Of a stretch of DNA of 64,000 bases, positions 34,950 to 45,509 are shown piece by piece (within the stretch, counting starts at the first letter, position 1; every line of letters starts with the position of its first letter). A program made the position numbers and the translations under genes. The notes under the pieces were generated by a model that did no database searches, was not told the origin of the DNA, and was given only the letters and a program-made list of their open reading frames with translations. This DNA is from Pseudoalteromonas sp. P1-25 (lineage in GTDB: Bacteria; Pseudomonadota; Gammaproteobacteria; Enterobacterales; Alteromonadaceae), in assembly GCF_001401805.1 (NCBI RefSeq), contig NZ_LKDW01000012.1:59060-123059 (forward strand). Reading direction: 5' to 3'.

Positions 34950-37175
34950 GTGCATTCAACCTTTCTTGCTAGCAATAATAAACCGGTAGTAAATCAACAG
35001 CGAAAACCTTTGATTCTCATAGTTGATGATGAACCTAGCAACCTACATGTACTAGTGGAAGGCCTACTTGCAGACTACGATGTACGCATTTCAACAAGCG
35101 GTGAGCAAGCGCTTGTATTTATAGAGTCCACCCGCCCTGATTTAATTTTACTCGATATTATGATGCCGGGCATGGACGGTTATGAAGTATGTAAAATACT
35201 TAAGGCAAAGCAAAACACCAAAGGCATCCCTATCATTTTTGTTACTGCTCTTACAGAAGAAGAATCTGAAGAGAAAGGCTTTGCCATGGGAGCTATTGAC
35301 TATATCCATAAGCCTTATAAGTTAGCTTTGGTTAGAGCACGTATACGCACACACATTACTGCGCAAGGCATGTTAGACAGACTTATAGAAAAAAACTTTG
35401 ATTTGCACGATAAATTATTAGAAATAGAGGCCCTTGCAAAAGAGTTAAGTCAGCGTGAAGAAGAGCTTAAGCAACTCTCATCTAAACAAAAATTATTTTA
35501 TCAAGCCCTTACTAGTACGGCCGATGGTGTTGTTATCACTAATAGCGAAGGGAAGATTATTGCTGTTAATCCATCTTTTTGTAGAATTACAGGCTATTGC
35601 GAAGCTGAATCACTGGAAATGGACTTAAAAGATATTAAGCAAAATAACCACCCAAGTATTAGCTTTGATGAAGTGTGGAAACACGCAAACGAAGCAGGTT
35701 ACTGGAGCGGCGAGCTTGTAACACGACGAAAAAATGGGGAACTCTACCCTGAGCTTTTAACACTTAGTATGGTTAAAAGCGAACAAGACGCCAATATACA
35801 TTACATTGGTGTATTTAGTGATATCTCCAGCGTGAAAGTAACACAAGAACGAATAGATTATTTAACGTGGCACGATGAGCTTACTAAGCTACCTAATCGT
35901 AATGGCTTTTTGAAACAATTAGAGCAACAGTTACAAGATTGCAGTAACGATAAAACGTGTGCCTATATTTATATTATCGATATCGACAGCTTTCACTCCA
36001 TTAATGATGGTTTAGGGCTTTTAGCAGGAGATAATATTTTAAAGGAGCTTGCTCAGCGTATTCATGCCAGTTTAGATAAAAAAGATATTATTGCACGCTT
36101 AGGCAGTGATGAATTTGCAGCCTTATGTAGTGTAGATAAAGGAGTTGGACGCACACGTGCGCAATCAATAGCAGAGAGCAAAGCACAAGAGCTTTTACAC
36201 GCAGTTAACCGCCCTTTTGACGTTGATGGGCAAGAAGTGAGCTTAACAATTAGTATAGGCACTTATATTTTCCCACGTGACGATGTCTGGGAAAGTGCGA
36301 TTGAAACTATCAGAAATTGTGAAGCTGCCTGTTATAAAGCCAAAGAAAAAGGCGGAAACAGAGTTACATTTTTTGATACCACATTTGGTGAGCAAGCTAA
36401 ACGACGCTTTGAGATTGAGCAAGATTTAAGAAAAGCCATCCCTCAAAATGAGCTATCTATATTTTTACAGTCACAATTTGATAGCAAGCAAACATTAAAA
36501 GGCGCTGAAGTTCTGTTGCGCTGGGAACACCCTCAAAAAGGGTTTATAAGCCCCTGTGAGTTTATATCAATAGCCGAAGAATCAGATGTTATTTTTGAGC
36601 TGGATTGCTGGGTTACTACCCATGCGCTTAACTTACTTACCAAGCTGAAATATAACCATCCAAGTTTAAATATTTCGGTTAATATAAGCGGCCGGCACTT
36701 TCATGAAGCGCGTTTTTTAAACTTTATAAGCGAGCAAATTAAACGTGTTGATATTAATCCTCAGCAACTGACTATAGAAATTATAGAAGGGACGCTACTA
36801 AATCACATGGAAGCCGCCATTGAAGCCGTACACTGCCTTAAAAAGCTGGGCGTACGCGTATCGATAGATGACTTTGGTACTGGCTACTCAAGTTTAACGT
36901 ATTTAAAGCAGCTACCCATTCATGAACTTAAAATAGATCGCTCATTTGTACTCGAAGCCCCCACTGATAACAACGATAAATTAATTATTGATATGATTGT
37001 AAGCCTTGGCAGGTTATTTCAGTTAGAAGTCGTTGCGGAGGGGGTCGAGAATCAATCGCACTTTGACTTATTACAAGAGTATCCGGAAGTTATCTTACAA
37101 GGGTACCATCTGCATCGGCCTGAACCATTAAAAGATTGGTTAGAGAAGCTAAGTCACACTTTACAAAATGCATAA
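34950..37175 (+). CDS. Response regulator with REC-PAS-GGDEF-EAL domains (cyclic-di-GMP turnover)
   Basis: The 741-residue protein has a receiver (about 22-145, Asp69 in LLDIMMPGMDG), a PAS domain (about 178-295), a GGDEF domain (about 300-470) and an EAL domain (about 480-735). The GGDEF signature is GSDEF (residues 385-389), one substitution from the active form. EAL is EVL (Glu520), but the other catalytic parts are intact: EIIEG, DDFGTGYSS, KIDRSFV and VAEGVEN. It is probably mainly a cyclic-di-GMP phosphodiesterase. The GTG start at 34950 is supported by AAGGA six bases upstream. It lies 57 bases after the hybrid kinase and is probably its output partner. Confidence 0.92.
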   Translation: MHSTFLASNNKPVVNQQRKPLILIVDDEPSNLHVLVEGLLADYDVRISTSGEQALVFIESTRPDLILLDIMMPGMDGYEVCKILKAKQNTKGIPIIFVTALTEEESEEKGFAMGAIDYIHKPYKLALVRARIRTHITAQGMLDRLIEKNFDLHDKLLEIEALAKELSQREEELKQLSSKQKLFYQALTSTADGVVITNSEGKIIAVNPSFCRITGYCEAESLEMDLKDIKQNNHPSISFDEVWKHANEAGYWSGELVTRRKNGELYPELLTLSMVKSEQDANIHYIGVFSDISSVKVTQERIDYLTWHDELTKLPNRNGFLKQLEQQLQDCSNDKTCAYIYIIDIDSFHSINDGLGLLAGDNILKELAQRIHASLDKKDIIARLGSDEFAALCSVDKGVGRTRAQSIAESKAQELLHAVNRPFDVDGQEVSLTISIGTYIFPRDDVWESAIETIRNCEAACYKAKEKGGNRVTFFDTTFGEQAKRRFEIEQDLRKAIPQNELSIFLQSQFDSKQTLKGAEVLLRWEHPQKGFISPCEFISIAEESDVIFELDCWVTTHALNLLTKLKYNHPSLNISVNISGRHFHEARFLNFISEQIKRVDINPQQLTIEIIEGTLLNHMEAAIEAVHCLKKLGVRVSIDDFGTGYSSLTYLKQLPIHELKIDRSFVLEAPTDNNDKLIIDMIVSLGRLFQLEVVAEGVENQSHFDLLQEYPEVILQGYHLHRPEPLKDWLEKLSHTLQNA

Positions 37176-37207
37176 AAAAACGCCGATTTAACAATCGGCG
37201 TTTTTTT
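37174..37207. terminator. Bidirectional terminator between the signalling operon and proA
   Basis: Fifteen-base stem (AAAAAAACGCCGATT and its complement) with loop TAAC. T-runs of seven on both strands serve both convergent units. Confidence 0.93.
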
Positions 37208-37219
37208 CTTTAATTGTCG

Positions 37220-38467
37220 TTAATCACGCACTTGGCCTTCACCATTAACTAAATACTTTTCAGTGGTAAGTGACTCAAGACCCATAGGGCCATAAGCATG
37301 TAGCTTAGTTGTAGCTATACCAATTTCGGCACCTAACCCCAATTGCGAGCCATCTGAAAAACGCGATGAAGCATTTACCATCACTACCGATGCATCAACA
37401 CTGCGCTGGAAAAGCTCAGCCGCGGTGTCGTTTTTAGTACAAATAACCTCAGTGTGGTTTGAACCAAACTGTGCAATATGATCCACAGCAGCACTAAAAC
37501 TTGGTACTACACGAATAGCAATTTCTAAATCTAAGTATTCTTCACCAAATTCGTTGTCGGCGAGAACTGTTGCATTATCGAAATATTTTGCCGCTTGCTC
37601 ATCTGCATTAATTTTCACGCCTTCTTGGCGCAATACAACGGCACATAAATTTAAAAATTCGTCAGCGACGTCTTGATGAACCACAAGCCCTTCAAGCGCA
37701 TTACATACGCCTGTACGCTGTGTTTTACCGTTTAATAGTAAGTTAAGCGCCACCTCTAGGTCGGCGTCTTTATCTACGTATAAATGACACACACCTTTAA
37801 AGTGCTGAATAACTGGAATAGTACTGTTTTCAGTTACAAAGTTAATTAACCCTTCGCCACCACGTGGAATGATTAAGTCTATGGTGTCACGTTGCTGCAT
37901 TAGCTCCATAAGCAAAGCACGGTCTGGGTCAGGAATAACTGAGATCAGCGCTTTAGGTAAGTTATGTTTTTCCAGTACTCCATGCATTACGCTCGCAATG
38001 GCTTGTGAGCTTTTAAGGGCTTCTTTACCACCGCGTAAAATAACACCGTTACCCGATTTAAAACACAATGCCCCTGCATCCGCAGTTACGTTAGGGCGCG
38101 CTTCGTAAATCATGCATACAACACCTAATGGTACACGCATTTTACGAATTTTAATGCCATTTGGGCGCTCTGTAATATCGCGTAGCTGACCGACGGGATC
38201 ATCTAAACTTACGATAACTTCAATACCTTCAGCCATGGCTTCAATACGCTCTTCGTTAAGCGTTAGGCGGTCAATCATTGAAGCGGCTAAGTTGTTATCG
38301 CGTGCTGCGCTTAAATCACTTTCGTTTTCTTTAATTATAAATGCTTTTTCTGCGCGCAGTGCTGCCGCCATCTCTGTTAACACTTGGTTTTTAGTCTCGG
38401 TGTCGAGTAAAGCAAGTGTATTTGCCGCTTTTGCTGCTTGGCGTGAAATATCCGTAATCAAACTCAT
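37220..38467 (-). CDS. proA: Gamma-glutamyl phosphate reductase
   Basis: The 415-residue enzyme matches ProA in length and sequence. Signature parts are CMIYEARPNVTADAGALC, NGVILRGGKEA, the catalytic cysteine in QRTGVCNALE, and NASSRFSDGSQLGLGAEIG. It reduces glutamyl 5-phosphate with NADPH to the semialdehyde that cyclises on the way to proline. The start overlaps the proB stop by four bases (ATGA), so the two are translationally coupled. Confidence 0.97.
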   Translation of the reverse strand: MSLITDISRQAAKAANTLALLDTETKNQVLTEMAAALRAEKAFIIKENESDLSAARDNNLAASMIDRLTLNEERIEAMAEGIEVIVSLDDPVGQLRDITERPNGIKIRKMRVPLGVVCMIYEARPNVTADAGALCFKSGNGVILRGGKEALKSSQAIASVMHGVLEKHNLPKALISVIPDPDRALLMELMQQRDTIDLIIPRGGEGLINFVTENSTIPVIQHFKGVCHLYVDKDADLEVALNLLLNGKTQRTGVCNALEGLVVHQDVADEFLNLCAVVLRQEGVKINADEQAAKYFDNATVLADNEFGEEYLDLEIAIRVVPSFSAAVDHIAQFGSNHTEVICTKNDTAAELFQRSVDASVVMVNASSRFSDGSQLGLGAEIGIATTKLHAYGPMGLESLTTEKYLVNGEGQVRD

Positions 38468-39570
38468 GACTTCTCCAATAATGCGATATCTTTTTCTGAA
38501 ATAACAGGACCAATAGAATCCTGCATTTTTTCACTAAATTCACTTTGCTCGTTATCAGCAATAAAGCTTAACAAGCAACTACTATAATTTGCGGTGGCTT
38601 TTGCTAAACGTGTGCCATCCTCGCTTCTAACTAAAATGGTATCGCCAATGGCAAACTCACCATGAACTTCCATTATTTCGTCGCCACGTATGCAACCGTT
38701 TTCACCTTCAAGAGACTCATCGAATGAGCCATCTACTACTACTTCACCTTGCTCATTCGCTGTATGCGTCATCCAGTGCACAGCTTCTTGCATTGGTTTT
38801 TCATAAGGAAGAAAGACACTACCGGGGTTATCTCCATCCAACAACCTATTAAAGGTCTCTTCTTTAAAACCATTAATAATGTATGTAGCAATACCGTGAG
38901 AAGTCGCTTTCTCTGCAGCTTCGATTTTGGTCTTCATACCGCCGGTGCCCACTGCGCTAGTAGCACATCCTGCCATAGCGTAAATAGACTCATCAATTGA
39001 TTTTATTTCAGGCAGTAAAACTGCGTCTTCATGTAAATTTGGGTTTTTGTCATATAGCCCGTCCACATCTGAAAAAATCATTAATGCGTCGGCATCTGCA
39101 GCCGCTGCGACCATGGCTGATAAGTTATCGTTGTCGCCCACTTTTAAGTCATCGGTTGTTACAGCATCATTTTCATTAATAATGGGTAGAACACCATGTT
39201 CTAGCAAGGTAAAAATAGTTTCACGAATACTTTCATAGCGCTCACGGTCACGTAAGTCACCGTGCGTTAATAATAATTGCGCTGATGGAAAATCAAAAAA
39301 GCGATCCCACATAGCCATCATTTCGGTTTGCCCTGCCGCTGCCATCGCTTTTTTCATGACAACTGAACGTGGAATGTCAGATGGGAATAAGTGTGAGCCT
39401 GCAGCGACAGAACCTGAAGATACTAAAATCACCTCAATACCTCGAGCGCGGCAGCGAACAATAAATTGCGCAATGGTTAATAAATAGCGTGAGCGGCACC
39501 CATCTTGATCAGGCGCGATTAATGCACTACCAACTTTTAAAACAATACGACGCCAATTTAACTTTTGCAT
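38464..39570 (-). CDS. proB: Glutamate 5-kinase with PUA domain
   Basis: The 368-residue protein has the amino-acid kinase domain (VLKVGSALIAP at the start, NENDAVTTDDLKVGDNDNLSA, and GTGGMKTKIEAAEKAT). A C-terminal PUA domain follows (about 275-360). It makes glutamyl 5-phosphate, the first and feedback-controlled step of proline synthesis, which also serves osmoprotection in salt water. It is the first gene of proBA, and its promoter lies in the long upstream gap. Confidence 0.97.
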   Translation of the reverse strand: MQKLNWRRIVLKVGSALIAPDQDGCRSRYLLTIAQFIVRCRARGIEVILVSSGSVAAGSHLFPSDIPRSVVMKKAMAAAGQTEMMAMWDRFFDFPSAQLLLTHGDLRDRERYESIRETIFTLLEHGVLPIINENDAVTTDDLKVGDNDNLSAMVAAAADADALMIFSDVDGLYDKNPNLHEDAVLLPEIKSIDESIYAMAGCATSAVGTGGMKTKIEAAEKATSHGIATYIINGFKEETFNRLLDGDNPGSVFLPYEKPMQEAVHWMTHTANEQGEVVVDGSFDESLEGENGCIRGDEIMEVHGEFAIGDTILVRSEDGTRLAKATANYSSCLLSFIADNEQSEFSEKMQDSIGPVISEKDIALLEKS

Positions 39571-39820
39571 AAAATCTCAACTTTCCATTTTATCTACATT
39601 CACACTGTGTGAACTAAAATTAGGTAATTGCGTAAATAGCACGCAATTTCGAATAGGTTTTCATACACTTTTTAAACGCACGCAAACACACGACCTAAAA
39701 TTGCTTTTAGGTTTGTAAAGACATGAAACAGCACCAACCAAAATGAATGGAGGCCTATTAAATATAAAGATAAAAAGTGTTGTTTATGTATCGCTGTAAA
39801 AAGCTGTGTGTGGCTTTTTT
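39571..39820 (+). other. Possible small RNA ending in an orphan terminator
   Basis: On the plus strand a hairpin ACCTAAAA-TTGC-TTTTAGGT (39693-39712) is followed 85 bases later by a classic terminator: AAAAAGC, eight-base loop, GCTTTTTT (39798-39820). No plus-strand gene lies upstream for the terminator to serve, since proB runs the other way. A small RNA starting somewhere between about 39600 and 39690 would explain it. I see no convincing promoter, so the 5-prime end is open. Confidence 0.35.
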
Positions 39821-40416
39821 GTTAACAACATACATAGAGCCTCTAAAGTCAGATACACCAACAGATAGGGTGATGACTCAAGGACCGAGATTTAGCCGCC
39901 ACGATGGGAGCTAAACATTGAAAGTAATAGTTCAACTCAAACATTTATTTACTTAATTACTTAAATAAACATGCTTGAAAAAACCATACCAAGATATTCA
40001 AAAATACAATAGCTACTAATTTAACGCTAATAACAGCATACATTACTATTATTACAGACCAAATATGACGTTAGTATTAATATTTAACGCGGTCTTGAAA
40101 ATTATAATTAGATGACTAATTGTTTGAACTCTAAATATAATACGATATTTCGATAGACAAAATCAAGGCTAAAAATCACTCTAATGTGTACCCAGCCCTA
40201 GCACAACATAAATTAGTCACTTAAAATCAATCACTTATATTTATTTTCACGCTTTTATTCATTTTTTATAAATAAATCAATAAGTTTAACCTACAATTTT
40301 TGTATTAAGCGCTAATATTTTATTAGCAAATTAAACATTTCACGTGTATACCCCTGTATTAATATTTAACAAAAGTTATACTTTTCATATTGTGATAAAT
40401 AAGGAATTCTTAATTT
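39821..40416. other. Long AT-rich intergenic region with a compact structured block
   Basis: No gene is visible in these 596 bases. From 39856 to 39915 the sequence is richer in GC and can form three short hairpins in a row: CACC/GGTG (39856-39872), CTC/GAG (39877-39889) and TTTAGC/GCTAAA (39891-39915). The rest (39940-40416) is very AT-rich and should hold the antiporter promoter. The block does not match a riboswitch that I recognise. Confidence 0.45.
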
Positions 40417-42267
40417 ATGTCAGCAATTTATATAGCCGGTATCGCACTTTGTTCAGTGCTTGCCCAATGGGTAGCGTGGGCATTTAAAGTACCCGCTATC
40501 TTGTTCTTATTGCTTACCGGTTTATTGCTAGGACCGTTTAGTGGTGTATTAGACCCAGATGCTTTACTTGGCGATTTGTTATTTCCTGTGGTGTCATTGA
40601 GTGTTGCTGTGATTTTATTTGAAGGCGCTCTCACTTTGCACTTCAGAGAATTAAAAGGCATAAGTAAGGTCGTTCGTAACCTGTGCTCTATTGGCATGAT
40701 CACCACTTGTGTGGTGATAAGCTTAAGTGCCTATTGGCTACTCGAACTCAACTGGCGAGTTGCTGCTGTATTGGGGGCCGTACTCGTTGTAACAGGCCCC
40801 ACAGTAATTGCCCCTTTACTTAATTCGATGCGCCCAACTCAAGATATTGATCGGATATTACGGTGGGAAGGCATTGTGATTGACCCAATCGGTGCCCTTT
40901 TTGCTGTACTTGTATTTGAAGCAGTTATGCTAGTAGGCCAAGGAGAAGTACTTAGCCATACTATTGTTGCACTTGTTAAAACAGTCGGCGTTGGGCTGTC
41001 TATAGGTATTGTTGCTGGGTGGATCACCACACAACTTATGCGCCGTGAATGGCTCCCCTTTGAACTCCATAAGTTTGGCATACTTGCATTAGTACTTATT
41101 AGTTTTTCGGTCTCTAATCATTTAAGCCACGAGTCAGGATTGTTGGCGGTTACCGTATTTGGTATTTGGCTTGCCAATCAAAACGATTTAGAAATCGATT
41201 CTGTATTGGAGTTTAAAGAAGACTTATCGATGATTTTAATATCATCACTGTTTATTTTACTTGCTGCACGCCTGCAGCTTTCTGACTTGATGATGTTAGA
41301 TAGCGACGTATTTATATTTTTAGCCGTGGTGTTATTTATAGCGCGCCCATTGTGTATTGCTATATCTACTTTTGGTACTGACTTACCAATGAAGTCACGC
41401 CTGGTGCTATCATGGATAGCCCCAAGAGGTATAGTTGCTGCCGCGGTTGGGTCGGTGTTTGCATTAAGCATGATGGAAGCAGGCGTAGCTGATGCTGAAA
41501 AAATGGTGCCGTTAATATTCACTGTTATTATTATTACTGTGGTGCTCCAAAGCTTAACCGCTATTCCGGTTGCTAAGCTATTAGGTGTGCGCCAGCCTTC
41601 CCCAAACACTATTCTGATTATTGGTGCGAACCATGTATCGCGCGCTATTGGTAAAGGCTTGCAAGAGCAAAGTATTCCAGTTCACTTATCAGACCCCGCA
41701 TGGGAGAACTGCAAAATGGCGCGTATGGATGGCCTTGCTTGTTATTACGGTAACCCACAGTCAGAGCATGCTGAGCGTTACTTACCGCTCACAACAATAA
41801 GAACGGTATTAGCGCTTTCACCTAACCGCCACCATAATGCGCTTGGTGTACAATATTTTTCTCATTTATTAAATGAAAAAAATGTATTTTCATTGCGCTC
41901 ATCTACCTCGCATGCAAAAGCGAACAAAGACAGTGCAACATTCCTATCTAGGCAAATTTTGTTTGGTGAAGATGGTTCATACGCTCGCTTAAGCAGCATT
42001 ATCGCTAAAGGTGGCAAAGTAAGCGCTACACGTATTTCAGAAGAGTTTGATTGGGAGAAATACCAAGAGATGAACCCTGAAGCGATCCCACTGTTTATTT
42101 TAAAAGGTGATAAAGACAACGACGAAGATACGCCAGTTAAGCTTCGCCCATTTACCAGTAATATGGAAAAGCCACCGCAAGAGGGAGAGCGTATATTTGC
42201 ACTTCAGCCCCCAAAAATGTCAGTGTTAAAAGACCCAGCTAAATCAAAAGGCAAAGAAGAAAGCTAG
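40417..42267 (+). CDS. Cation/proton antiporter of the CPA1 type with a C-terminal TrkA-N-like domain
   Basis: The 616-residue protein has about 12-13 membrane segments (residues 1-395), with VPAILFLLLTGLLLGPFSG near the start. The antiporter core motifs are VVTGPTVIAPLL and RWEGIVIDPIGA, where the acidic residue probably binds the cation. A cytoplasmic Rossmann-like domain (about 400-520, TILIIGANHVSRAIG) resembles TrkA-N/RCK domains but lacks the full GxGxxG motif. Sodium or potassium exchange for pH and ion balance in seawater is likely; the ion cannot be decided. AAGGA lies before the ATG. Confidence 0.87.
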   Translation: MSAIYIAGIALCSVLAQWVAWAFKVPAILFLLLTGLLLGPFSGVLDPDALLGDLLFPVVSLSVAVILFEGALTLHFRELKGISKVVRNLCSIGMITTCVVISLSAYWLLELNWRVAAVLGAVLVVTGPTVIAPLLNSMRPTQDIDRILRWEGIVIDPIGALFAVLVFEAVMLVGQGEVLSHTIVALVKTVGVGLSIGIVAGWITTQLMRREWLPFELHKFGILALVLISFSVSNHLSHESGLLAVTVFGIWLANQNDLEIDSVLEFKEDLSMILISSLFILLAARLQLSDLMMLDSDVFIFLAVVLFIARPLCIAISTFGTDLPMKSRLVLSWIAPRGIVAAAVGSVFALSMMEAGVADAEKMVPLIFTVIIITVVLQSLTAIPVAKLLGVRQPSPNTILIIGANHVSRAIGKGLQEQSIPVHLSDPAWENCKMARMDGLACYYGNPQSEHAERYLPLTTIRTVLALSPNRHHNALGVQYFSHLLNEKNVFSLRSSTSHAKANKDSATFLSRQILFGEDGSYARLSSIIAKGGKVSATRISEEFDWEKYQEMNPEAIPLFILKGDKDNDEDTPVKLRPFTSNMEKPPQEGERIFALQPPKMSVLKDPAKSKGKEES

Positions 42268-42286
42268 CCACTTATAGTTATTAGAC

Positions 42287-42316
42287 AAAAGCCCTAATTA
42301 ATCATTAGGGCTTTTT
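42287..42316. terminator. Terminator of the antiporter gene (possibly bidirectional)
   Basis: Twelve-base stem AAAAGCCCTAAT / ATTAGGGCTTTT with a five-base loop and T-run on plus. On minus it lies beyond motX and ends in TTTTGTC. Confidence 0.9.
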
Positions 42317-42348
42317 ATTTTATAAAAATGGTGAGTATTATTTGGCAC

Positions 42349-42987
42349 TTACATGGGTAACCGGGCGCGGGCCACAACACTATCTGGCATTTTTTGCGCT
42401 AGTAACTTAAGTGCACGCTCAATTTTTTTATGGGTGGCTTTATCTGCTACCGTGGTATTAAATAACCAGCGGTACGCATCTTCAAAGTCACGTGGGCTTC
42501 CATAGCCTGAATTAAAAAGCTTAACCAACCTTAGCTGCGCTTTTAGGTTTCCTTGAGCTGAAGCCTCCCGTAAATAGGTAATGGCCATAGCTTTATCTTG
42601 CTGTACTAAGCGGCCAGTGTCGTAATAACGCCCAAGCTGCTCTAGCGCAGCCGCTAGGCCTTGCTCAGCCGCTTTACGCATGTAGTACACACCTAACTCT
42701 ACATTGCGTTCAACACACACGTTATAAGCCAGCATATCACCATATAAAAATTGGTAAGAAGGCAGTGCCATTTTATTGGCCCTTGCCTCTATATCTTGCA
42801 CTAACTGGCAATCATCTGCCTTCACACGCTGTAAATGTGTATTTTTGTTTATTAGTGCGATTAGCTCCGGCTCGGTATAAAGCGGCACCGCAGCGGGTGT
42901 TTCTTCAGCTAACACATTGCTACTGATAGATAAAAGTAATGGAGCGAGCAAAGACGCTAATAAAGTATTACAGGTAGATAGGCGCAT
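42349..42987 (-). CDS. motX: Sodium-driven polar flagellar motor protein MotX
   Basis: From the ATG at 42987 the product has 212 residues with a signal peptide ending SSNVLAEE. Sel1-like helical repeats are typical of MotX: VKADDCQLVQDIEARA, LPSYQFLYGDMLAYNVCVE, AALEQLGRYY and DYEDAYRWL-like DFEDAYRWLF. MotX forms the periplasmic T-ring with MotY around the PomA/PomB stator of sodium-driven polar flagella. An upstream ATG at 43056 would put 23 extra hydrophobic residues before the signal and overlap the purA terminator region, so I reject it. No other flagellar gene is nearby. Confidence 0.9.
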   Translation of the reverse strand: MRLSTCNTLLASLLAPLLLSISSNVLAEETPAAVPLYTEPELIALINKNTHLQRVKADDCQLVQDIEARANKMALPSYQFLYGDMLAYNVCVERNVELGVYYMRKAAEQGLAAALEQLGRYYDTGRLVQQDKAMAITYLREASAQGNLKAQLRLVKLFNSGYGSPRDFEDAYRWLFNTTVADKATHKKIERALKLLAQKMPDSVVARARLPM

Positions 42988-43056
42988 GTTTACCACGTAT
43001 ATAATAAAACTTATCAAATAATATACAAAGATCGTTCCAAGGTGAATTTTAGGCAT

Positions 43057-43084
43057 AAAAAAAGCTGCAAAAGCAGCTTTTTTT
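43057..43084 (-). terminator. Terminator of purA
   Basis: Twelve-base stem AAAAAAAGCTGC / GCAGCTTTTTTT with loop AAAA, just downstream of the purA stop on the minus strand. Confidence 0.92.
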
Positions 43085-43097
43085 ATATTAATGGTAA

Positions 43098-44432
<1,335 letters not shown>

Positions 44433-44575
44433 TTAGGACGAGATTTTACCAGAAAACTAAAGTAAAGATCACCCCTGTTCAGCTTATTTTTTCTGCGCGT
44501 ATTTTTTAGGCCATCATACTTTTTAAATAACCACATATATAACAGCCATTTAAACTTTCAAATTATACTTAACAA

Positions 44576-44599
44576 AAAGCCCCGCATAGGCGGGGCTTT
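44576..44599 (-). terminator. Terminator after hflC
   Basis: Ten-base stem AAAGCCCCGC / GCGGGGCTTT with an ATAG loop; the minus strand continues TTGTT. It separates the hfl genes from purA. Confidence 0.92.
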
Positions 44600-44625
44600 A
44601 TAGCTTTAAATGATTAAGGCATCGC

Positions 44626-45504
44626 TTATTGCGCTGCAGCGCCTTTCATATATTTAAAGAAGTCGCTGTCAGGTGAAAGCACCATCACATCTTGCTTATC
44701 TTTAAAGGTCTTTTTATACGCCTCTAAAGAACGAACAAAACCAAAGAACTCTGGATCTTTGTTGTATGCTTTAGCATAAATAGCAGCAGCTTCTGCATCA
44801 CCTTGACCACGTACTGAGCGCGCATTACGCTCCGCATCAGCGAGCATGACCGTTACTCGGCGGTCAACATTAGCACGAATTGTTTCTGCTTTTTCTTGGC
44901 CTTCCGAGCGATGCTCTTTTGCAACAGCAGTACGCTCAGCGCGCATACGTTGGTAAATAGAGCTGCTCACTTCTTGTGGTAAGTTAATTTGCTTAACACG
45001 CACGTCAAGTACTTCAATACCTAACTCGCGCGCACTTTCAGAAGCTTGTACTAATGCCTCTTCCATTAGCTCACTACGCTCACCTGATACAATCTCGCGA
45101 ATAGTACGCGTACCAAAGTTAGTACGCAGACCATTATTAACTTTTTGCTTTAGTAGTGTTTCAGCATATTGCTTATCACCACGAGCACGAAGGTAAAATG
45201 CGCTAAAGTCGTTTACGCGCCATTTAACAAACGAATCAACAATTAAGTCTTTTTTCTCGCTTGTCACAAAGCGGTCTGGCGTGCCATCTAGCGTTTGAAT
45301 ACGTGCATCAATACGACGTACTTGGCTAAAAAATGGTACTTTTAAATGAAGGCCTGGGCTGTATACAACGGCTTTGTCTTCACTGTCTTTTTCAACCTTG
45401 CTAAATAGCAACACGATTGCTTTTTGCCCTTCAGGTACTACAAATACCGCAGAGAAAGACATAACAATGGCAGCTAATAGTATGACTAAACTAAAGTTTT
45501 TCAT
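44626..45504 (-). CDS. hflC: FtsH protease modulator HflC
   Basis: The 292-residue protein has one N-terminal membrane segment (about 5-24), an SPFH/band 7 domain (VFVVPEGQKAIVLLFSK onward) and a long helical C-terminal region rich in Ala, Glu and Arg. HflC and HflK form a large periplasmic cage around the membrane protease FtsH and tune its activity. It starts five bases after the hflK stop. Confidence 0.96.
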   Translation of the reverse strand: MKNFSLVILLAAIVMSFSAVFVVPEGQKAIVLLFSKVEKDSEDKAVVYSPGLHLKVPFFSQVRRIDARIQTLDGTPDRFVTSEKKDLIVDSFVKWRVNDFSAFYLRARGDKQYAETLLKQKVNNGLRTNFGTRTIREIVSGERSELMEEALVQASESARELGIEVLDVRVKQINLPQEVSSSIYQRMRAERTAVAKEHRSEGQEKAETIRANVDRRVTVMLADAERNARSVRGQGDAEAAAIYAKAYNKDPEFFGFVRSLEAYKKTFKDKQDVMVLSPDSDFFKYMKGAAAQ

Positions 45505-45509
45505 GACGC

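Noticed and set aside
39843..39940. Match to known riboswitches (glycine, lysine, GEMM, guanidine, TPP)
   Set aside because: None of the conserved cores that I know fits the block; it is reported only as unexplained structure.
40428..42119. Minus-strand frames opposite the antiporter (80-143 residues)
   Set aside because: Low-complexity Thr/Ser/Asn-rich translations typical of antisense to membrane protein genes; no ribosome-binding sites.
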